64,000 bases of DNA from Ruegeria atlantica (GCF_013033965.1 NZ_WQFE01000012.1:62001-126000), one strand, 5' to 3'; positions 51,044 through 60,801 are shown, counted from the first letter of the stretch. The notes: a model not told the origin generated them from the letters alone. Translations and numbers: made by a program.

Positions 51044-52366
51044 ATGAACTTGATGAAATCTCTCATCCCTGCTGCTGCGATTGTCGCGCTGCCACAGATG
51101 GGTCTGGCGCAAGAGGCCGCCGAGGGCGAAGCTGCGCTGCACACCCAGTATATCTTTACCACACTGCTGTTCCTGATGGCCGGTTTTCTGGTGTTCTTCA
51201 TGGCCGCAGGCTTTGCCATGCTCGAAGGCGGGCTGGTGCGTTCAAAAAACGTTGCCATGCAGATGATCAAGAACGTGGCGCTGTTTTCCTTTGCTGCGAT
51301 CATGTACTGGCTGATCGGCTTTAACCTGATGTACCCCGGCAACGGGTGGAGCATCTCGGGCTGGCTTGGCCCGTTCTTTTCGACCACCGTGCTTGATCCT
51401 GTCGGTGTCGGCGCGGATGCAGCTGCATTAGACTATGCCTCGATCGGGTCGGACTTTTTCTTCCAGTTGGTCTTCGTGGCCGCGACTGCTTCGATCGTCT
51501 CCGGTGCCGTCGCCGAGCGCATCAAACTGTGGCCGTTCCTGATCTTTGTCATCGTCTTGACGGGCATCATGTATCCAATTTCCGGTTCGTGGAAATGGGG
51601 CGGCGGCTGGCTGGATGCGCAGGGCTTCTCTGACTTTGCAGGATCGACAATCGTGCACTCGGTCGGCGGCTGGGCTGCTCTGGCGGGCGCCCTTATCCTT
51701 GGCCCCCGTATCGGCAAGTACAAGGACGGCAAAGTTCACCCGATGCCCGGTTCCAACCTCGCATTGGCAACCCTGGGTACGTTCATCCTTTGGCTGGGCT
51801 GGTTCGGCTTCAACGGCGGCTCGCAGCTTGCAATGGGCACCGTAGGTGACGTGTCCGACGTGTCGCGCATCTTTGCCAACACCAATATGGCGGCAGCCTC
51901 GGGTGCGGTTGCCGCACTGATCATGACGCAGCTTCTGTACAAAAAGCCCGATCTGACAATGGTTCTGAACGGCGCACTGGCCGGTCTGGTGTCGATCACC
52001 GCCGAACCCCTCGCACCAACTCTATTCGGTGCACTGTGGATCGGTGCGGTGGGCGGTATCATCGTGGTATTCGCGGTTCCGATGCTGGACAAGTTCAAGA
52101 TCGACGACGTGGTCGGGGCGATCCCGGTTCATCTGTTCTGTGGTATCTGGGGCACCATCGCCGTGATCTTCTATGGTGAGGCCAGCCTTGGTACGCAGCT
52201 GCTGGGTATCGTGGCCTATGGTGTGTTCACCTTTGTTGGCGCGGTGATCCTGTGGACCGTCCTGAAGGCCACCGTCGGCATCCGCGTCAGCGAAGAAGAT
52301 GAGATAAACGGTCTGGATATGGCGGAACTGGGCATGGAAGCCTACCCGGAATTTTCCAAGGGTTAA
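51044..52366 (+). CDS. amtB: Ammonium transporter AmtB
   Basis: ATG 51044 has GAGGA upstream and gives 440 aa with a cleavable signal peptide (MNLMKSLIPAAAIVALPQMGLAQ). About eleven membrane helices follow. Motifs include FFMAAGFAMLEGGLVRSKN, AGSTIVHSVGGWAALAGA with the first pore His, and VHLFCGIWGTIAV with the second pore His. It conducts ammonia across the inner membrane and is regulated by GlnK. A strong terminator follows. Confidence 0.96.
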   Translation: MNLMKSLIPAAAIVALPQMGLAQEAAEGEAALHTQYIFTTLLFLMAGFLVFFMAAGFAMLEGGLVRSKNVAMQMIKNVALFSFAAIMYWLIGFNLMYPGNGWSISGWLGPFFSTTVLDPVGVGADAAALDYASIGSDFFFQLVFVAATASIVSGAVAERIKLWPFLIFVIVLTGIMYPISGSWKWGGGWLDAQGFSDFAGSTIVHSVGGWAALAGALILGPRIGKYKDGKVHPMPGSNLALATLGTFILWLGWFGFNGGSQLAMGTVGDVSDVSRIFANTNMAAASGAVAALIMTQLLYKKPDLTMVLNGALAGLVSITAEPLAPTLFGALWIGAVGGIIVVFAVPMLDKFKIDDVVGAIPVHLFCGIWGTIAVIFYGEASLGTQLLGIVAYGVFTFVGAVILWTVLKATVGIRVSEEDEINGLDMAELGMEAYPEFSKG

Positions 52367-52390
52367 CCTGAGAATTTCGCTTCAAAGCCG

Positions 52391-52412
52391 GGCGTTCGCG
52401 CCCGGTTTTTTT
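52391..52412 (+). terminator. Rho-independent terminator after amtB
   Basis: CCGGGCG/CGCCCGG stem with a TTC loop is followed by eight T residues, 25 bases after the amtB stop. Confidence 0.9.
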
Positions 52413-52503
52413 TGTTTTTCTTGTTTTAAAACCTGTGGAGAAAGCGGACTTTTTGTGGTCTGATCCTCACAATCAAAAAAGTTCCCGCACTCCTCGCATT
52501 TAA

Positions 52504-52827
52504 ATGACCAAATCATCAGGCACACCACAGTTACGGCTGCCCCGCCTTCGCGACATCGGCTGGAAGTTATGGGACCCCATTGGCCTTCTGGGGCCTGAGG
52601 ACAATTGGCAGGACGAAGAATGCGCACCGTTCGCTGACGAATACGACGCATATCTACAAACAGCTGCGGTAATGCTGCGCAGGGGAGAAGAGCGCAGGAG
52701 AGTTGTCGACTATCTTGTTCAGGTCGAAGCCGTGCACATGGGTTTAGGTGAGAGAACGAGTTCCCGCAAGCGAGCCGAAGACGTGGCGGACGCAATCATC
52801 GGCGACAAAGGGCTTTGGACCCACTGA
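52504..52827 (+). CDS. Small protein resembling DUF1871, unknown
   Basis: This 107-aa protein has the pattern DIGWKLWDPIGLL, DEYDAYLQ and YLVQVEAVHMGLG that recurs in small DUF1871-like and immunity-like proteins. It has no signal peptide or catalytic motif. The ATG has no strong ribosome-binding site. It stands alone between amtB and the convergent aminotransferase gene. Function unknown. Confidence 0.6.
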   Translation: MTKSSGTPQLRLPRLRDIGWKLWDPIGLLGPEDNWQDEECAPFADEYDAYLQTAAVMLRRGEERRRVVDYLVQVEAVHMGLGERTSSRKRAEDVADAIIGDKGLWTH

Positions 52828-52862
52828 CTGCGGTAAACCTGAATGAACCTAACCTCACCCAG

Positions 52863-52891
52863 AAAAAAAGCCGCGCGAAAATCGCGCGGCT
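52863..52891 (-). terminator. Rho-independent terminator after the aminotransferase
   Basis: On the minus strand AGCCGCGCG/CGCGCGGCT (52891-52883 and 52877-52869) is followed by a run of seven T residues. It lies 25 bases after the stop. Confidence 0.9.
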
Positions 52892-52914
52892 GACATCAAT
52901 TGATGAATCTGGGC

Positions 52915-54099
52915 TCAGACCCCGACGTCGACAATCGCTTTGGCCAGGATTGGCACGGTCGTCGCGTTCAGACCAGCAATGTTCAGGCGGCTGTCGCCGA
53001 CCATGTAGATGCCGTGATCGGCGCGCAGTTTTTCGACCAATTCGGGTGCCGCGCCGAGGCGCGAGAACATTCCGCGGTGCTGGGCGACAAAGCCGAACCG
53101 GTCTGATCCGCTCAGGCGCTGCAGCTCGTCGGCCAGTTGCTGGCGCAGGCCCAGCATGGACAAGCGAATCTCTTCCAGCTCTGCTTCCCAATCGGCGCGT
53201 AGGGCATCATCGTTCAGGATCGTCGTTACAACGCGTGCGCCATGATCCGGTGGGAAGGAATAGTTCTGGCGATTCAGGAAGGCCAGCGTGGACTGGTTCA
53301 GAGACGTTTGCGTCGGATCATCGCTGATTGCCATCAGTAGCCCGGTACGTTCGCGGTAGACGCCGAAATTTTTTGAACACGAGGCTGCGATTAGACATTC
53401 CTTAACCGACGAGGCCACCAGACGCGTTGCTTGCGCGTCTTCTTCCAGACCGTCGCCAAAGCCCTGATAGGCGATGTCGATCATCGCAACCAGACCACGC
53501 TCGTTGATCAGGTTCACGACCTCTTGCCACTGCACCATGTTCAGGTTGGCTCCGGTCGGGTTGTGGCAGCAGCCGTGCAACAAAACAACGTCGCCCGCCT
53601 TCGAAGTTTTCAGGTCCTCGATCATGCCGTCGAAATCGACACCGCGAGTTTCACCGTCAAAGTAACGGTACTGGACTGTCTCCATGCCCAAATAGTTGAG
53701 AATCGACAGGTGGTTGGGCCAAGTGGGGTTCGATACGAACACGCGGGCCGAAGGGTTGGCCATGCGGATCATCTCAAATGCCTGACGGCAGGCGCCAGTG
53801 CCACCGGGCGTCGCCACGGCTGCGATGTTGCCGCGTGGAACCGAATTGCCCAGAATCAGACCGATCATCGCATCGGCATAGGCCGGATCACCTGCCAGAC
53901 CGGTGTAGGCCTTGGATTCCTGCTCTTCGAGAATACGCTTTTCGGCCGCTTTCACCGCACGCATCACCGGGGTCACGCCGTCGGCATTCTTGTAGACGCC
54001 AACACCCAGGTCGATCTTCTGATCGCGCGGGTCTTCGCGGTACGCCTGCATCAGCGCCAGGATCTTGTCGGCGGGCTGCGGTTTGAGGTTTTCGAACAT
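52915..54099 (-). CDS. Aspartate/aromatic amino acid aminotransferase
   Basis: ATG 54099 has GGAGAG upstream and gives 394 aa. The protein is a class I PLP aminotransferase of the AspC/TyrB type. The schiff-base Lys lies in SCSKNFGVYRERTGLL, and LLHGCCHNPTGANL is the conserved co-substrate loop. It transfers amino groups among aspartate, aromatic amino acids and 2-oxoglutarate. The upstream gene, a sulfurtransferase, ends one base into its start (TAATG), so the two are coupled. A role in cysteine/3-mercaptopyruvate turnover is plausible. Confidence 0.93.
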   Translation of the reverse strand: MFENLKPQPADKILALMQAYREDPRDQKIDLGVGVYKNADGVTPVMRAVKAAEKRILEEQESKAYTGLAGDPAYADAMIGLILGNSVPRGNIAAVATPGGTGACRQAFEMIRMANPSARVFVSNPTWPNHLSILNYLGMETVQYRYFDGETRGVDFDGMIEDLKTSKAGDVVLLHGCCHNPTGANLNMVQWQEVVNLINERGLVAMIDIAYQGFGDGLEEDAQATRLVASSVKECLIAASCSKNFGVYRERTGLLMAISDDPTQTSLNQSTLAFLNRQNYSFPPDHGARVVTTILNDDALRADWEAELEEIRLSMLGLRQQLADELQRLSGSDRFGFVAQHRGMFSRLGAAPELVEKLRADHGIYMVGDSRLNIAGLNATTVPILAKAIVDVGV

Positions 54100-54953
54100 T
54101 AGTTCTCTCCGGTTGCGACGGGCAGGGTCGGGAAAGCACCCCATTCAGCCCAGGAGCCGTCATAAAGCGAGTGGTCTTTCTTGCCCATGCGTTCAAGCGC
54201 AAGGCTGAGGATCGCGGCGGTGACCCCCGACCCGCAGGATGTGATGGCCGGTTTCGACAGATTCACCCCCGCAGCTTCGAAGATGGCGCGGCATTCCTCG
54301 GGGGATTTCATCGTACCATTCTTGTTCAGCAAAGTGCCAAAAGGCACGTTGCGCGACCCCGGAATGCGGCCCGAACGCAGGCCTTCGCGCGGTTCAGTCC
54401 CGGTTCCGGCAAAACGGTCGGCCGAGCGCGCATCGATTATCTCGTGATCAGCCAGCTTGGCGGCGGCGGACACCTGTGTCACATCGCGGACAAGGTGGTT
54501 CTGGACCCGAACGGTCATGTGACGATCGCGGATCACCGGCGGCAGATCTTCGATCTCGCGCCCTTCGGCCTGCCACTTGGGCAGACCACCATCCAGAACG
54601 GCGATGTTTTCCTGCCCCATCAACCGGAACAGCCACCAAACCCTGGCCGCCGACATCAGTCCGGCACCGTCATAGACAACGACCTGATGGCCATCCCCCA
54701 CACCCATGGCCCTCAGACGTGACATGAACTTCTCGACCGGAGGCGCCATATGCGGCAGGTCCGAGCGGTGGTCCGAAATCTCGTCGATGTCAAAGAACCG
54801 CGCACCGGGGATGTGGGCCGCGTCATATTCGGCCTTGGCGTCACGTCCCTGCTGCGGCAGATACCACGACCCGTCCAGAACCCGCAGATCAGGGTCCTTG
54901 AGATGGGCGGCAAGCCATTCGGTAGAAACGAGGGTTTTCGGATCGTCCTGCAT
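54099..54953 (-). CDS. sseA: 3-mercaptopyruvate sulfurtransferase-like protein
   Basis: ATG 54953 has GGAGAGG upstream and gives 284 aa, the SseA size. It has two rhodanese domains. The C-terminal one holds the active-site loop CGSGVTA (in ITSCGSGVTAAIL), which is the mercaptopyruvate rather than thiosulfate version. EWLAAHLKDPDLRVLDGSW opens the N-terminal domain. It transfers sulfur from 3-mercaptopyruvate. It is coupled to the aminotransferase gene, which could supply the substrate from cysteine. Confidence 0.9.
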   Translation of the reverse strand: MQDDPKTLVSTEWLAAHLKDPDLRVLDGSWYLPQQGRDAKAEYDAAHIPGARFFDIDEISDHRSDLPHMAPPVEKFMSRLRAMGVGDGHQVVVYDGAGLMSAARVWWLFRLMGQENIAVLDGGLPKWQAEGREIEDLPPVIRDRHMTVRVQNHLVRDVTQVSAAAKLADHEIIDARSADRFAGTGTEPREGLRSGRIPGSRNVPFGTLLNKNGTMKSPEECRAIFEAAGVNLSKPAITSCGSGVTAAILSLALERMGKKDHSLYDGSWAEWGAFPTLPVATGEN

Positions 54954-55046
54954 CAAAGCCTCTCCTAAACGCGTTTGTTTTTCCCTATACGCGCGCGCAT
55001 GCGGGTTCAAGACTGGATGGCGCTACCAATCCGGATCAGGCCGCAT

Positions 55047-55316
55047 TCAATTCGCGCGCCGCAACCTGATGAACTGGACGATCCCGATGATGCTGATCAC
55101 GATCCAGAAGCATTCGATCAGCATCGAAGCAAGATTGAAGTTCTGCAGCAGCGAGTAAACGATCAGAACGGACCCGGCCAGATTGAGGATCGGAAAGGCC
55201 AGATCATCGGAATTCATCATCCGCATCTGTGTCGCAAAATAAGCGGCCACTACGATCATGGCCCCGAATGAGCCGATAGCGTCGGCCAAAGTCAGACTGT
55301 CAAGAAAAGCGGCCAT
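55047..55316 (-). CDS. CBU_0592-type small membrane protein
   Basis: The 89-aa protein holds about three membrane helices (residues 14-32, 40-60 and 64-84) with conserved DLAFPILNLAGSVLIVYSLLQNFN in pieces. It resembles the CBU_0592 family of small membrane proteins of unknown function. It lies 26 bases after the XRE-cupin gene and may belong to its transcript. Confidence 0.75.
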   Translation of the reverse strand: MAAFLDSLTLADAIGSFGAMIVVAAYFATQMRMMNSDDLAFPILNLAGSVLIVYSLLQNFNLASMLIECFWIVISIIGIVQFIRLRRAN

Positions 55317-55342
55317 TGCCTGCCTCCAAATATTTGTTGAGA

Positions 55343-55906
55343 TCAGGCGAGCGGAGCCGCGTTCGTTGGTTGCCCGTAATGGTGCATATTCAGGAACGCC
55401 GCACCGGCGTTCCCTGCCCTATAGCCATGTGGAATGTCGGCGGCAAAGCGAAGGCCCTGCCCGGCATGCAGCGGTACCCACTCTTCTTCGCGCAGAATTT
55501 CAAGCGAACCGTTCAGCACAAATACCTCTTCGGTCACACCTGTGGCATGGGCTGCGGAGTCATGGCTTTGGTTCGGAGCGAGGCTGACGTGAAATGTCTC
55601 GGCTCCCAACGCGGGATCGAAGGGAAAGACGATCTTGACCTCAATGCTGCCGGGAAAGGTCACCGTGTGAAACACGTCGGGCATGGCGGTGTCCCGAAGG
55701 GCCGCCGTTCCGATCAACGCGCTGAGCGGCAGCTGGAACCCTTTGGCGATCTTCCACAGGGTAGCGATGGTCGGGCTGGATTCGCCCCGCTCAATCTGAC
55801 CCAGCATGGCTTTGCTGACCCCGGTCATCTCAGCCACTTTGGACAGGCTCAGCCCCGAGGCCGCCCGTACATCCCGTAATTTCAGTGTAATATCGTCCGG
55901 TGCCAT
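55343..55906 (-). CDS. XRE-cupin transcriptional regulator
   Basis: The start was set at ATG 55906 (187 aa), because the alternative at 55948 would begin inside the operator. Residues 6-62 form a helix-turn-helix (LRDVRAASGLSLSKVAEMTGVSKAMLGQIERGESSPTIATLWKIAK, in pieces). Residues 110-180 form a cupin domain (EVFVLNGSLEILREEEWVPLHAGQGLRF) that may bind a small effector. Such regulators often repress themselves and a neighbour. The mirrored operators in the gap to ilvD support this. Confidence 0.88.
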   Translation of the reverse strand: MAPDDITLKLRDVRAASGLSLSKVAEMTGVSKAMLGQIERGESSPTIATLWKIAKGFQLPLSALIGTAALRDTAMPDVFHTVTFPGSIEVKIVFPFDPALGAETFHVSLAPNQSHDSAAHATGVTEEVFVLNGSLEILREEEWVPLHAGQGLRFAADIPHGYRAGNAGAAFLNMHHYGQPTNAAPLA

Positions 55907-55930
55907 CTTGGTCGTCTTTCGAATCCTCTT

Positions 55931-55971
55931 GTGCGTTATAGCGCACATGTGATACGTGCGCTATAACGCAC
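55931..55971. promoter_or_regulatory. Pair of mirrored 16-bp operators between the regulator and ilvD
   Basis: GTGCGTTATAGCGCAC (55931-55946) and GTGCGCTATAACGCAC (55956-55971) are exact reverse complements of each other. Each is itself nearly palindromic (GTGCG-N6-CGCAC). Nine bases separate them, so the centres are 25 bases apart. They occupy the divergent promoter region and are the likely binding site of the adjacent XRE-cupin protein. Confidence 0.75.
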
Positions 55972-56013
55972 GCAACCCGAATATCGCAACCGGGGCAAAA
56001 GGGAAACAGCATC

Positions 56014-57846
56014 ATGCCAATGTACCGATCCAGAACCTCAACCCACGGCCGCAACATGGCCGGTGCCCGCGGCCTGTGGCGCGCCACCGGTATGGGCGAC
56101 GACGATTTCGGCAAACCGATCATCGCCATCGTCAACTCGTTCACCCAGTTTGTGCCGGGTCACGTACACCTCAAGGATCTGGGCCAGATGGTCGCGCGTG
56201 AGGTTGAGGCAGCGGGCGGCGTCGCCAAGGAATTCAACACCATCGCCGTGGATGACGGCATCGCCATGGGCCATGACGGCATGCTGTATTCGCTGCCCTC
56301 GCGCGAGGTGATCGCGGATTCGGTGGAATACATGGTCAACGCGCATTGCGCCGATGCGATGGTCTGCATCTCGAACTGTGACAAGATCACTCCTGGCATG
56401 TTGATGGCTGCGATGCGCCTGAACATCCCGGCGATTTTTGTATCGGGTGGACCGATGGAGGCAGGCAAGATCGACATTGCCGATCTAGATGCCAAGAAAA
56501 TCGATCTGGTAGATGCAATGGTCGCCGCTGCCGACGACAAGTTCACCGACGAACAGGTCCAGCATATCGAAGAAAACGCCTGCCCGACGTGTGGGTCATG
56601 CTCAGGCATGTTCACCGCAAACTCGATGAATTGTCTGGCCGAAGCGCTGGGTCTGGCGCTGCCGGGCAACGGCTCGACTCTGGCCACCCATGCCGACCGC
56701 AAAGAGCTGTTCCTTGAGGCTGGCCGCCGGATCGTGGAAATCACCAAACGTCACTATGATCTGGATGAAAAAGGCTTTCTGCCCCGCGAAATCGCCACAT
56801 TCGACGCGTTCGAGAACGCGATGTCGCTGGATATCGCCATGGGTGGCTCAACCAACACGGTTTTGCACCTGCTGGCCATCGCGCATGAGGGTGAGGTGCA
56901 TTTCACCATGTCCGACATGGACCGCCTGAGCCGTCAGGTGCCGTGCCTCTGTAAAGTCGCGCCCAACACCGAAAACGTCCATATGGAGGATGTGCACCGC
57001 GCCGGTGGAATCTTCTCGATCCTGGGCGAGCTTAGCCGGGCCGGGCTGCTGCACGAAGACTGCAGCACTGTGCATTCGGGAACGATGGGTGAGGCGATTG
57101 CTAACTGGGACATCAAGGTTGCCAACAACCCTGCGGCGCAGGACCTGTTCAAGGCAGCCCCCGGCGGCGTGCGCACCACGCAGGCGTTCAGCCAGTCCAA
57201 CCGGTACAAGGAACTGGACACCGACCGCGAAGGCGGCGTGATCCGGTCCAAGGAACACGCCTTCAGTCAGGATGGCGGTCTGGCAGTTCTGTTCGGCAAC
57301 ATTGCCCGCGATGGCTGTATCGTGAAAACCGCTGGTGTGGATGCGAATATCCTGACGTTCACCGGTTCGGCTTATGTCTGCGAAAGCCAGGATCAGGCGG
57401 TCAACGACATCCTGACCGGCAAGGTCAAAGAGGGCGACGTGGTGGTGATCCGCTACGAAGGCCCACGCGGCGGTCCGGGGATGCAGGAAATGTTGTACCC
57501 GACGTCTTATCTTAAATCCAAAGGTCTGGGCAAAGCCTGCGCGCTGCTGACCGACGGTCGTTTCTCAGGCGGTACATCAGGCCTGTCGATTGGCCACGTC
57601 TCGCCCGAAGCGGCAGAAGGTGGTGAGATCGGGCTGGTCAAGAACGGCGACAAAATCGAGATCGACATCCCCAACCGGACGATCCATTTGGCCGTGTCAG
57701 ACGAAGAACTGGCCGCACGACGCGAAGAGCAGGACGAAAAAGGCTGGGAACCCGCCGCACCGCGCAAACGCAAGGTATCAACCGCGCTGAAAGCCTATGC
57801 TAAACTAGCCACCAGCGCCGCCAAAGGGGCGGTGCGTCAGGTTTAA
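56014..57846 (+). CDS. ilvD: Dihydroxy-acid dehydratase IlvD
   Basis: The 610-aa protein is the IlvD/Edd type. The Fe-S ligand motifs [18 protein letters not shown] and [19 protein letters not shown] are present, along with [21 protein letters not shown] near the end. It dehydrates dihydroxy-isovalerate and dihydroxy-methylvalerate in valine and isoleucine synthesis. It is divergent from the XRE-cupin regulator, whose operators lie about 45-80 bases upstream of its start. A terminator follows. Confidence 0.96.
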   Translation: MPMYRSRTSTHGRNMAGARGLWRATGMGDDDFGKPIIAIVNSFTQFVPGHVHLKDLGQMVAREVEAAGGVAKEFNTIAVDDGIAMGHDGMLYSLPSREVIADSVEYMVNAHCADAMVCISNCDKITPGMLMAAMRLNIPAIFVSGGPMEAGKIDIADLDAKKIDLVDAMVAAADDKFTDEQVQHIEENACPTCGSCSGMFTANSMNCLAEALGLALPGNGSTLATHADRKELFLEAGRRIVEITKRHYDLDEKGFLPREIATFDAFENAMSLDIAMGGSTNTVLHLLAIAHEGEVHFTMSDMDRLSRQVPCLCKVAPNTENVHMEDVHRAGGIFSILGELSRAGLLHEDCSTVHSGTMGEAIANWDIKVANNPAAQDLFKAAPGGVRTTQAFSQSNRYKELDTDREGGVIRSKEHAFSQDGGLAVLFGNIARDGCIVKTAGVDANILTFTGSAYVCESQDQAVNDILTGKVKEGDVVVIRYEGPRGGPGMQEMLYPTSYLKSKGLGKACALLTDGRFSGGTSGLSIGHVSPEAAEGGEIGLVKNGDKIEIDIPNRTIHLAVSDEELAARREEQDEKGWEPAAPRKRKVSTALKAYAKLATSAAKGAVRQV

Positions 57847-57867
57847 GTTAGAAACAACTCGACAAAA

Positions 57868-57898
57868 ACGGTCCACCCTTAAAGTGGGCCGTTTTTTG
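57868..57898 (+). terminator. Rho-independent terminator after ilvD
   Basis: ACGGTCCAC/GTGGGCCGT stem (57868-57876 and 57884-57892, one G-T pair) is followed by a run of six T residues. It lies 21 bases after the ilvD stop. Confidence 0.85.
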
Positions 57899-57930
57899 TT
57901 CTGCTGTGTGGGAGTAAGCTGCAGTTCAGT

Positions 57931-58128
57931 TCAGGTAACTGAGATATCAAGTTCACTGTCTGCGTCAACGAAAAGTCGATCACCGCTCTCTAGGACTATT
58001 ACAAGTTCTTGCCTACCCAGAATTGCGACTTCTTGAATAGTCTGGCCATTTAACAATGTGTTGAGGCGTTCTTTTAAAACGGACTCTTTGGTCGACTGGA
58101 TTGCATTCTTATCGGGCGTTTTTCTCAT
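57931..58128 (-). CDS. Small protein, unknown
   Basis: The 65-aa reading from ATG 58128 is preferred to the longer 58242 start because the extra part looks non-coding. The peptide has a helical first half and the strand-rich end LVIVLESGDRLFVDADSELDISVT. No ribosome-binding site is clear. It is AT-rich relative to its flanks. It may be a real short gene or part of an old remnant. Confidence 0.35.
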   Translation of the reverse strand: MRKTPDKNAIQSTKESVLKERLNTLLNGQTIQEVAILGRQELVIVLESGDRLFVDADSELDISVT

Positions 58129-58260
58129 CACAGCACTTTTTTCAGTTTGTACGGATATTGTAGCTCGCCTTTCCAAGGTTGAAATGGGCTCGAAGCAGAC
58201 ACTCATCTGAAAATCGTGTTCTAAGCAGATACATCTCTGCACCTTGGCACCAGTCGTCCC

Positions 58261-59109
58261 TCAATCACCTAACTTGGCGTGAACCTCGTCCAGATCAATC
58301 TCTCCGATCGGCATCTTGTTGGCCGGGTTTTCAAAATCGTATTTGAACAGTTCGAAATCCTGTTTGTAGATTTCATAGACCAAATGCATAGACAGGTCGT
58401 CAAAGTAGTCCTCGACCGGATGCGCGCGTTTGGGTCCGTGTCCTTCGGATTCATTGAATCGCGGGATCTCGGACAGGTTCACGGCGTGCGGCGTCTCCAG
58501 CCGGTCAAGGACACTTTGCATCCCTTCATTGAACTGTTCAGTCCAGAAAATCTGATCGTACTGCCCGCCGTTCACAATGAACGTCGAGACATGACCTGAC
58601 ATGGCCGACCAGTGAATGTCGGGATCCATCGGGCGCCGCCAACGGATCGTATCACGCGCAAACAGCAGGAACCGGCGGAAGCTGGCGATCTGATCGAACT
58701 CACCCTTGCCATCGTCGCCGCCAACTTCGATCCCGTAATTGTAGATGAGCGTGGGCACCAGATTGCCCCGATACCGCTTGCCGTTGCGCTGAATGCCGCA
58801 GATCTTGTCAAAGAACGAGCTAAGAATTCGAGTGTAAGGATTGCGTACGCAGGTAAAGGCCAAGGACTTGTGGTTGCGGACATTTCCCGAGATCTGTTCC
58901 TGACTGGGACCAAATGCCCATTTGTGCATCCCGTCTTTTGCGTCATGAATATCACCGTCAAAGAACTGCCCGTGATCCGAATAGAACATGATCTGACCAA
59001 TGGTCGAGCAGGCGCATTTCGGCACCACACGGTAAACCATGCTTTCGCTTTCGGTCATCCATGTACCGGGAAAACCCATCTGCTGTGCCTCCTTTGCCGA
59101 TCTGGTCAT
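58261..59109 (-). CDS. Sulfotransferase family protein
   Basis: The 282-aa protein has the PAPS-binding 5'-phosphosulfate loop VPKCACSTIGQ at residues 29-39 and the 3'-phosphate binding CVRNPYTRILSSFFDK near residue 88. These place it in the sulfotransferase-2-like family that sulfates carbohydrates. No signal peptide or membrane helix is seen, so it acts in the cytoplasm. It diverges from a glycosyltransferase gene 115 bases away, suggesting that the two modify the same surface polysaccharide. Confidence 0.85.
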   Translation of the reverse strand: MTRSAKEAQQMGFPGTWMTESESMVYRVVPKCACSTIGQIMFYSDHGQFFDGDIHDAKDGMHKWAFGPSQEQISGNVRNHKSLAFTCVRNPYTRILSSFFDKICGIQRNGKRYRGNLVPTLIYNYGIEVGGDDGKGEFDQIASFRRFLLFARDTIRWRRPMDPDIHWSAMSGHVSTFIVNGGQYDQIFWTEQFNEGMQSVLDRLETPHAVNLSEIPRFNESEGHGPKRAHPVEDYFDDLSMHLVYEIYKQDFELFKYDFENPANKMPIGEIDLDEVHAKLGD

Positions 59110-59223
59110 TAAAATGACGCGCCAGCATTTGAAACCAAAGAACCAAAAATATTCTGTTTATTCAATCGCTCATCATCAGTATCACGGTTGGAAATGGCCA
59201 GAAACGGAAAACAATAGGCTAAT

Positions 59224-60801
59224 ATGGCAAGAATTGCCTACATATTGCTGTGTCACAAAGAGCCAGACGCAATCATCGCTCAGGCTGAGCAGCTGACTGC
59301 GGCCGGGGATTGCATGGCGATCCATTTCGACGCGCGCGCCAGTGCGACTGCTTACGCGCGGATTCGCGAGGCTTTGAAAGACAACCCAAATGTTACTTTC
59401 GCCACCAAGCGTATAAAATGCGGTTGGGGGGAGTGGTCACTGGTACAGGCCACGCTGAATGCCGTGCAGGCCGCGGTTGATGCGTTTCCCCGCGCCACAC
59501 ATTTCTACATGGTGTCGGGTGACTGCATGCCGATCAAATCGGCGGAATACATCCACGATTTTTTGAACCATCGCGACATGGATTTCGTCGAAAGCCACGA
59601 TTTTCTGGAAAGCAACTGGATCAAGACCGGCATGGTCGAGGACCGGCTGATCTATCGGCACTATTTCAACGAGCGCACGCAGGCCAAGCTGTTTTACGGG
59701 TCTTACAACCTGCAGAAACGGCTGGGTCTGACGCGCGAGATTCCATCAGACGTTCAGATTATGATCGGCAGCCAGTGGTGGTGCCTGCGTCGCCGGACCA
59801 TCGAAATGATCCTGGATTTTCTGCAAAAGCGTCCGGATGTGAAACGGTTTTTCTCGACCACCTGGATTCCGGACGAGACCTTTTTTCAGACTTTGGTGCG
59901 CCATCTGATCCCCAAGACTGAGATCGACAACCGCACGCCAACATTTCTGATGTTCTCGGATTATGGCATGCCAGTGACGTTCTACAACGATCACTATGAC
60001 TTGCTGCTGTCCCAAGATTACCTGTTCGCCCGCAAGATCAGCCCCGAAGCCCATGAGCTGAAGGACAGGTTGGGTCAGATGTATGCAACCGAAGGAATGA
60101 CCTTTCACATCTCGGACGAAGGCCGCAACCTTTACAGCTTTCTGACCGGGCGCGGCCGGGTTGGGCGACGTTATGCGCAGCGGTTCTGGGAGGCGGGCAA
60201 TTCACTGGGCCCTGAGCGCGAAGTGTTTCTGATCGTGAGCAAGAAATGGCATGTTGCCAAACGGTTGGTGGACCAGATCGTCTCGGAAACCGACATTCCC
60301 TGCGTCGAATACCTGTTCAACGAAGAAGACACTTCTCTGCCTGATCTGGGTGGCATTGAATCGTCTCTGGCCAAGCGCACGCGGCACCGGCGCGCGGTGG
60401 CTCGCATGCTGTTTGAAAGCTTTGGTTCCAACAAGCTGGTCTTGTGCGTGGATCCCGCAGATCTGGATATCATTCAGGATTTCTGCTCGGTTCAGGCCCG
60501 CAGCCATGTTCTTGAAATCGAATGCGAGTATTCCGACGACTATCTGATCGGTCACGCTCGCCGGGTTGGGTTGGCCGGGGACAGCAGTCCTCGGGAAACC
60601 GTGGCCCGTCTGATCCCGGCGCTGCGCAGTTCACTGGTGCACGAATCCGAATTGATCCGCGAGGCAGAGTTCGACGGGTACCTGCGTATCCGCGAGACCA
60701 ACTCAAATATTGAGAATGAGACCGCGATTGCCGAGTTTCTGGGCGTGTCGCGGGACAAGGCGCAAGCCATCATGAGCCTTGATTATCTTTTTGCCGATTA
60801 A
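59224..60801 (+). CDS. Core-2/I-branching glycosyltransferase with DUF5928
   Basis: The 525-aa protein starts MARIAYILLCHKEPDAIIAQAE, the entry of the GT14 beta-1,6-N-acetylglucosaminyltransferase fold. The acceptor and sugar-nucleotide region (HFYMVSGDCMPIKSAEYI and IMIGSQWWCLRR) lies within residues 1-270. The C-terminal ~230 residues match DUF5928, which is found fused to this domain in Rhodobacteraceae. It has no signal peptide. Paired with the divergent sulfotransferase, it probably builds a sulfated glycan. ATG 59224 has a poor ribosome-binding site. Confidence 0.85.
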   Translation: MARIAYILLCHKEPDAIIAQAEQLTAAGDCMAIHFDARASATAYARIREALKDNPNVTFATKRIKCGWGEWSLVQATLNAVQAAVDAFPRATHFYMVSGDCMPIKSAEYIHDFLNHRDMDFVESHDFLESNWIKTGMVEDRLIYRHYFNERTQAKLFYGSYNLQKRLGLTREIPSDVQIMIGSQWWCLRRRTIEMILDFLQKRPDVKRFFSTTWIPDETFFQTLVRHLIPKTEIDNRTPTFLMFSDYGMPVTFYNDHYDLLLSQDYLFARKISPEAHELKDRLGQMYATEGMTFHISDEGRNLYSFLTGRGRVGRRYAQRFWEAGNSLGPEREVFLIVSKKWHVAKRLVDQIVSETDIPCVEYLFNEEDTSLPDLGGIESSLAKRTRHRRAVARMLFESFGSNKLVLCVDPADLDIIQDFCSVQARSHVLEIECEYSDDYLIGHARRVGLAGDSSPRETVARLIPALRSSLVHESELIREAEFDGYLRIRETNSNIENETAIAEFLGVSRDKAQAIMSLDYLFAD

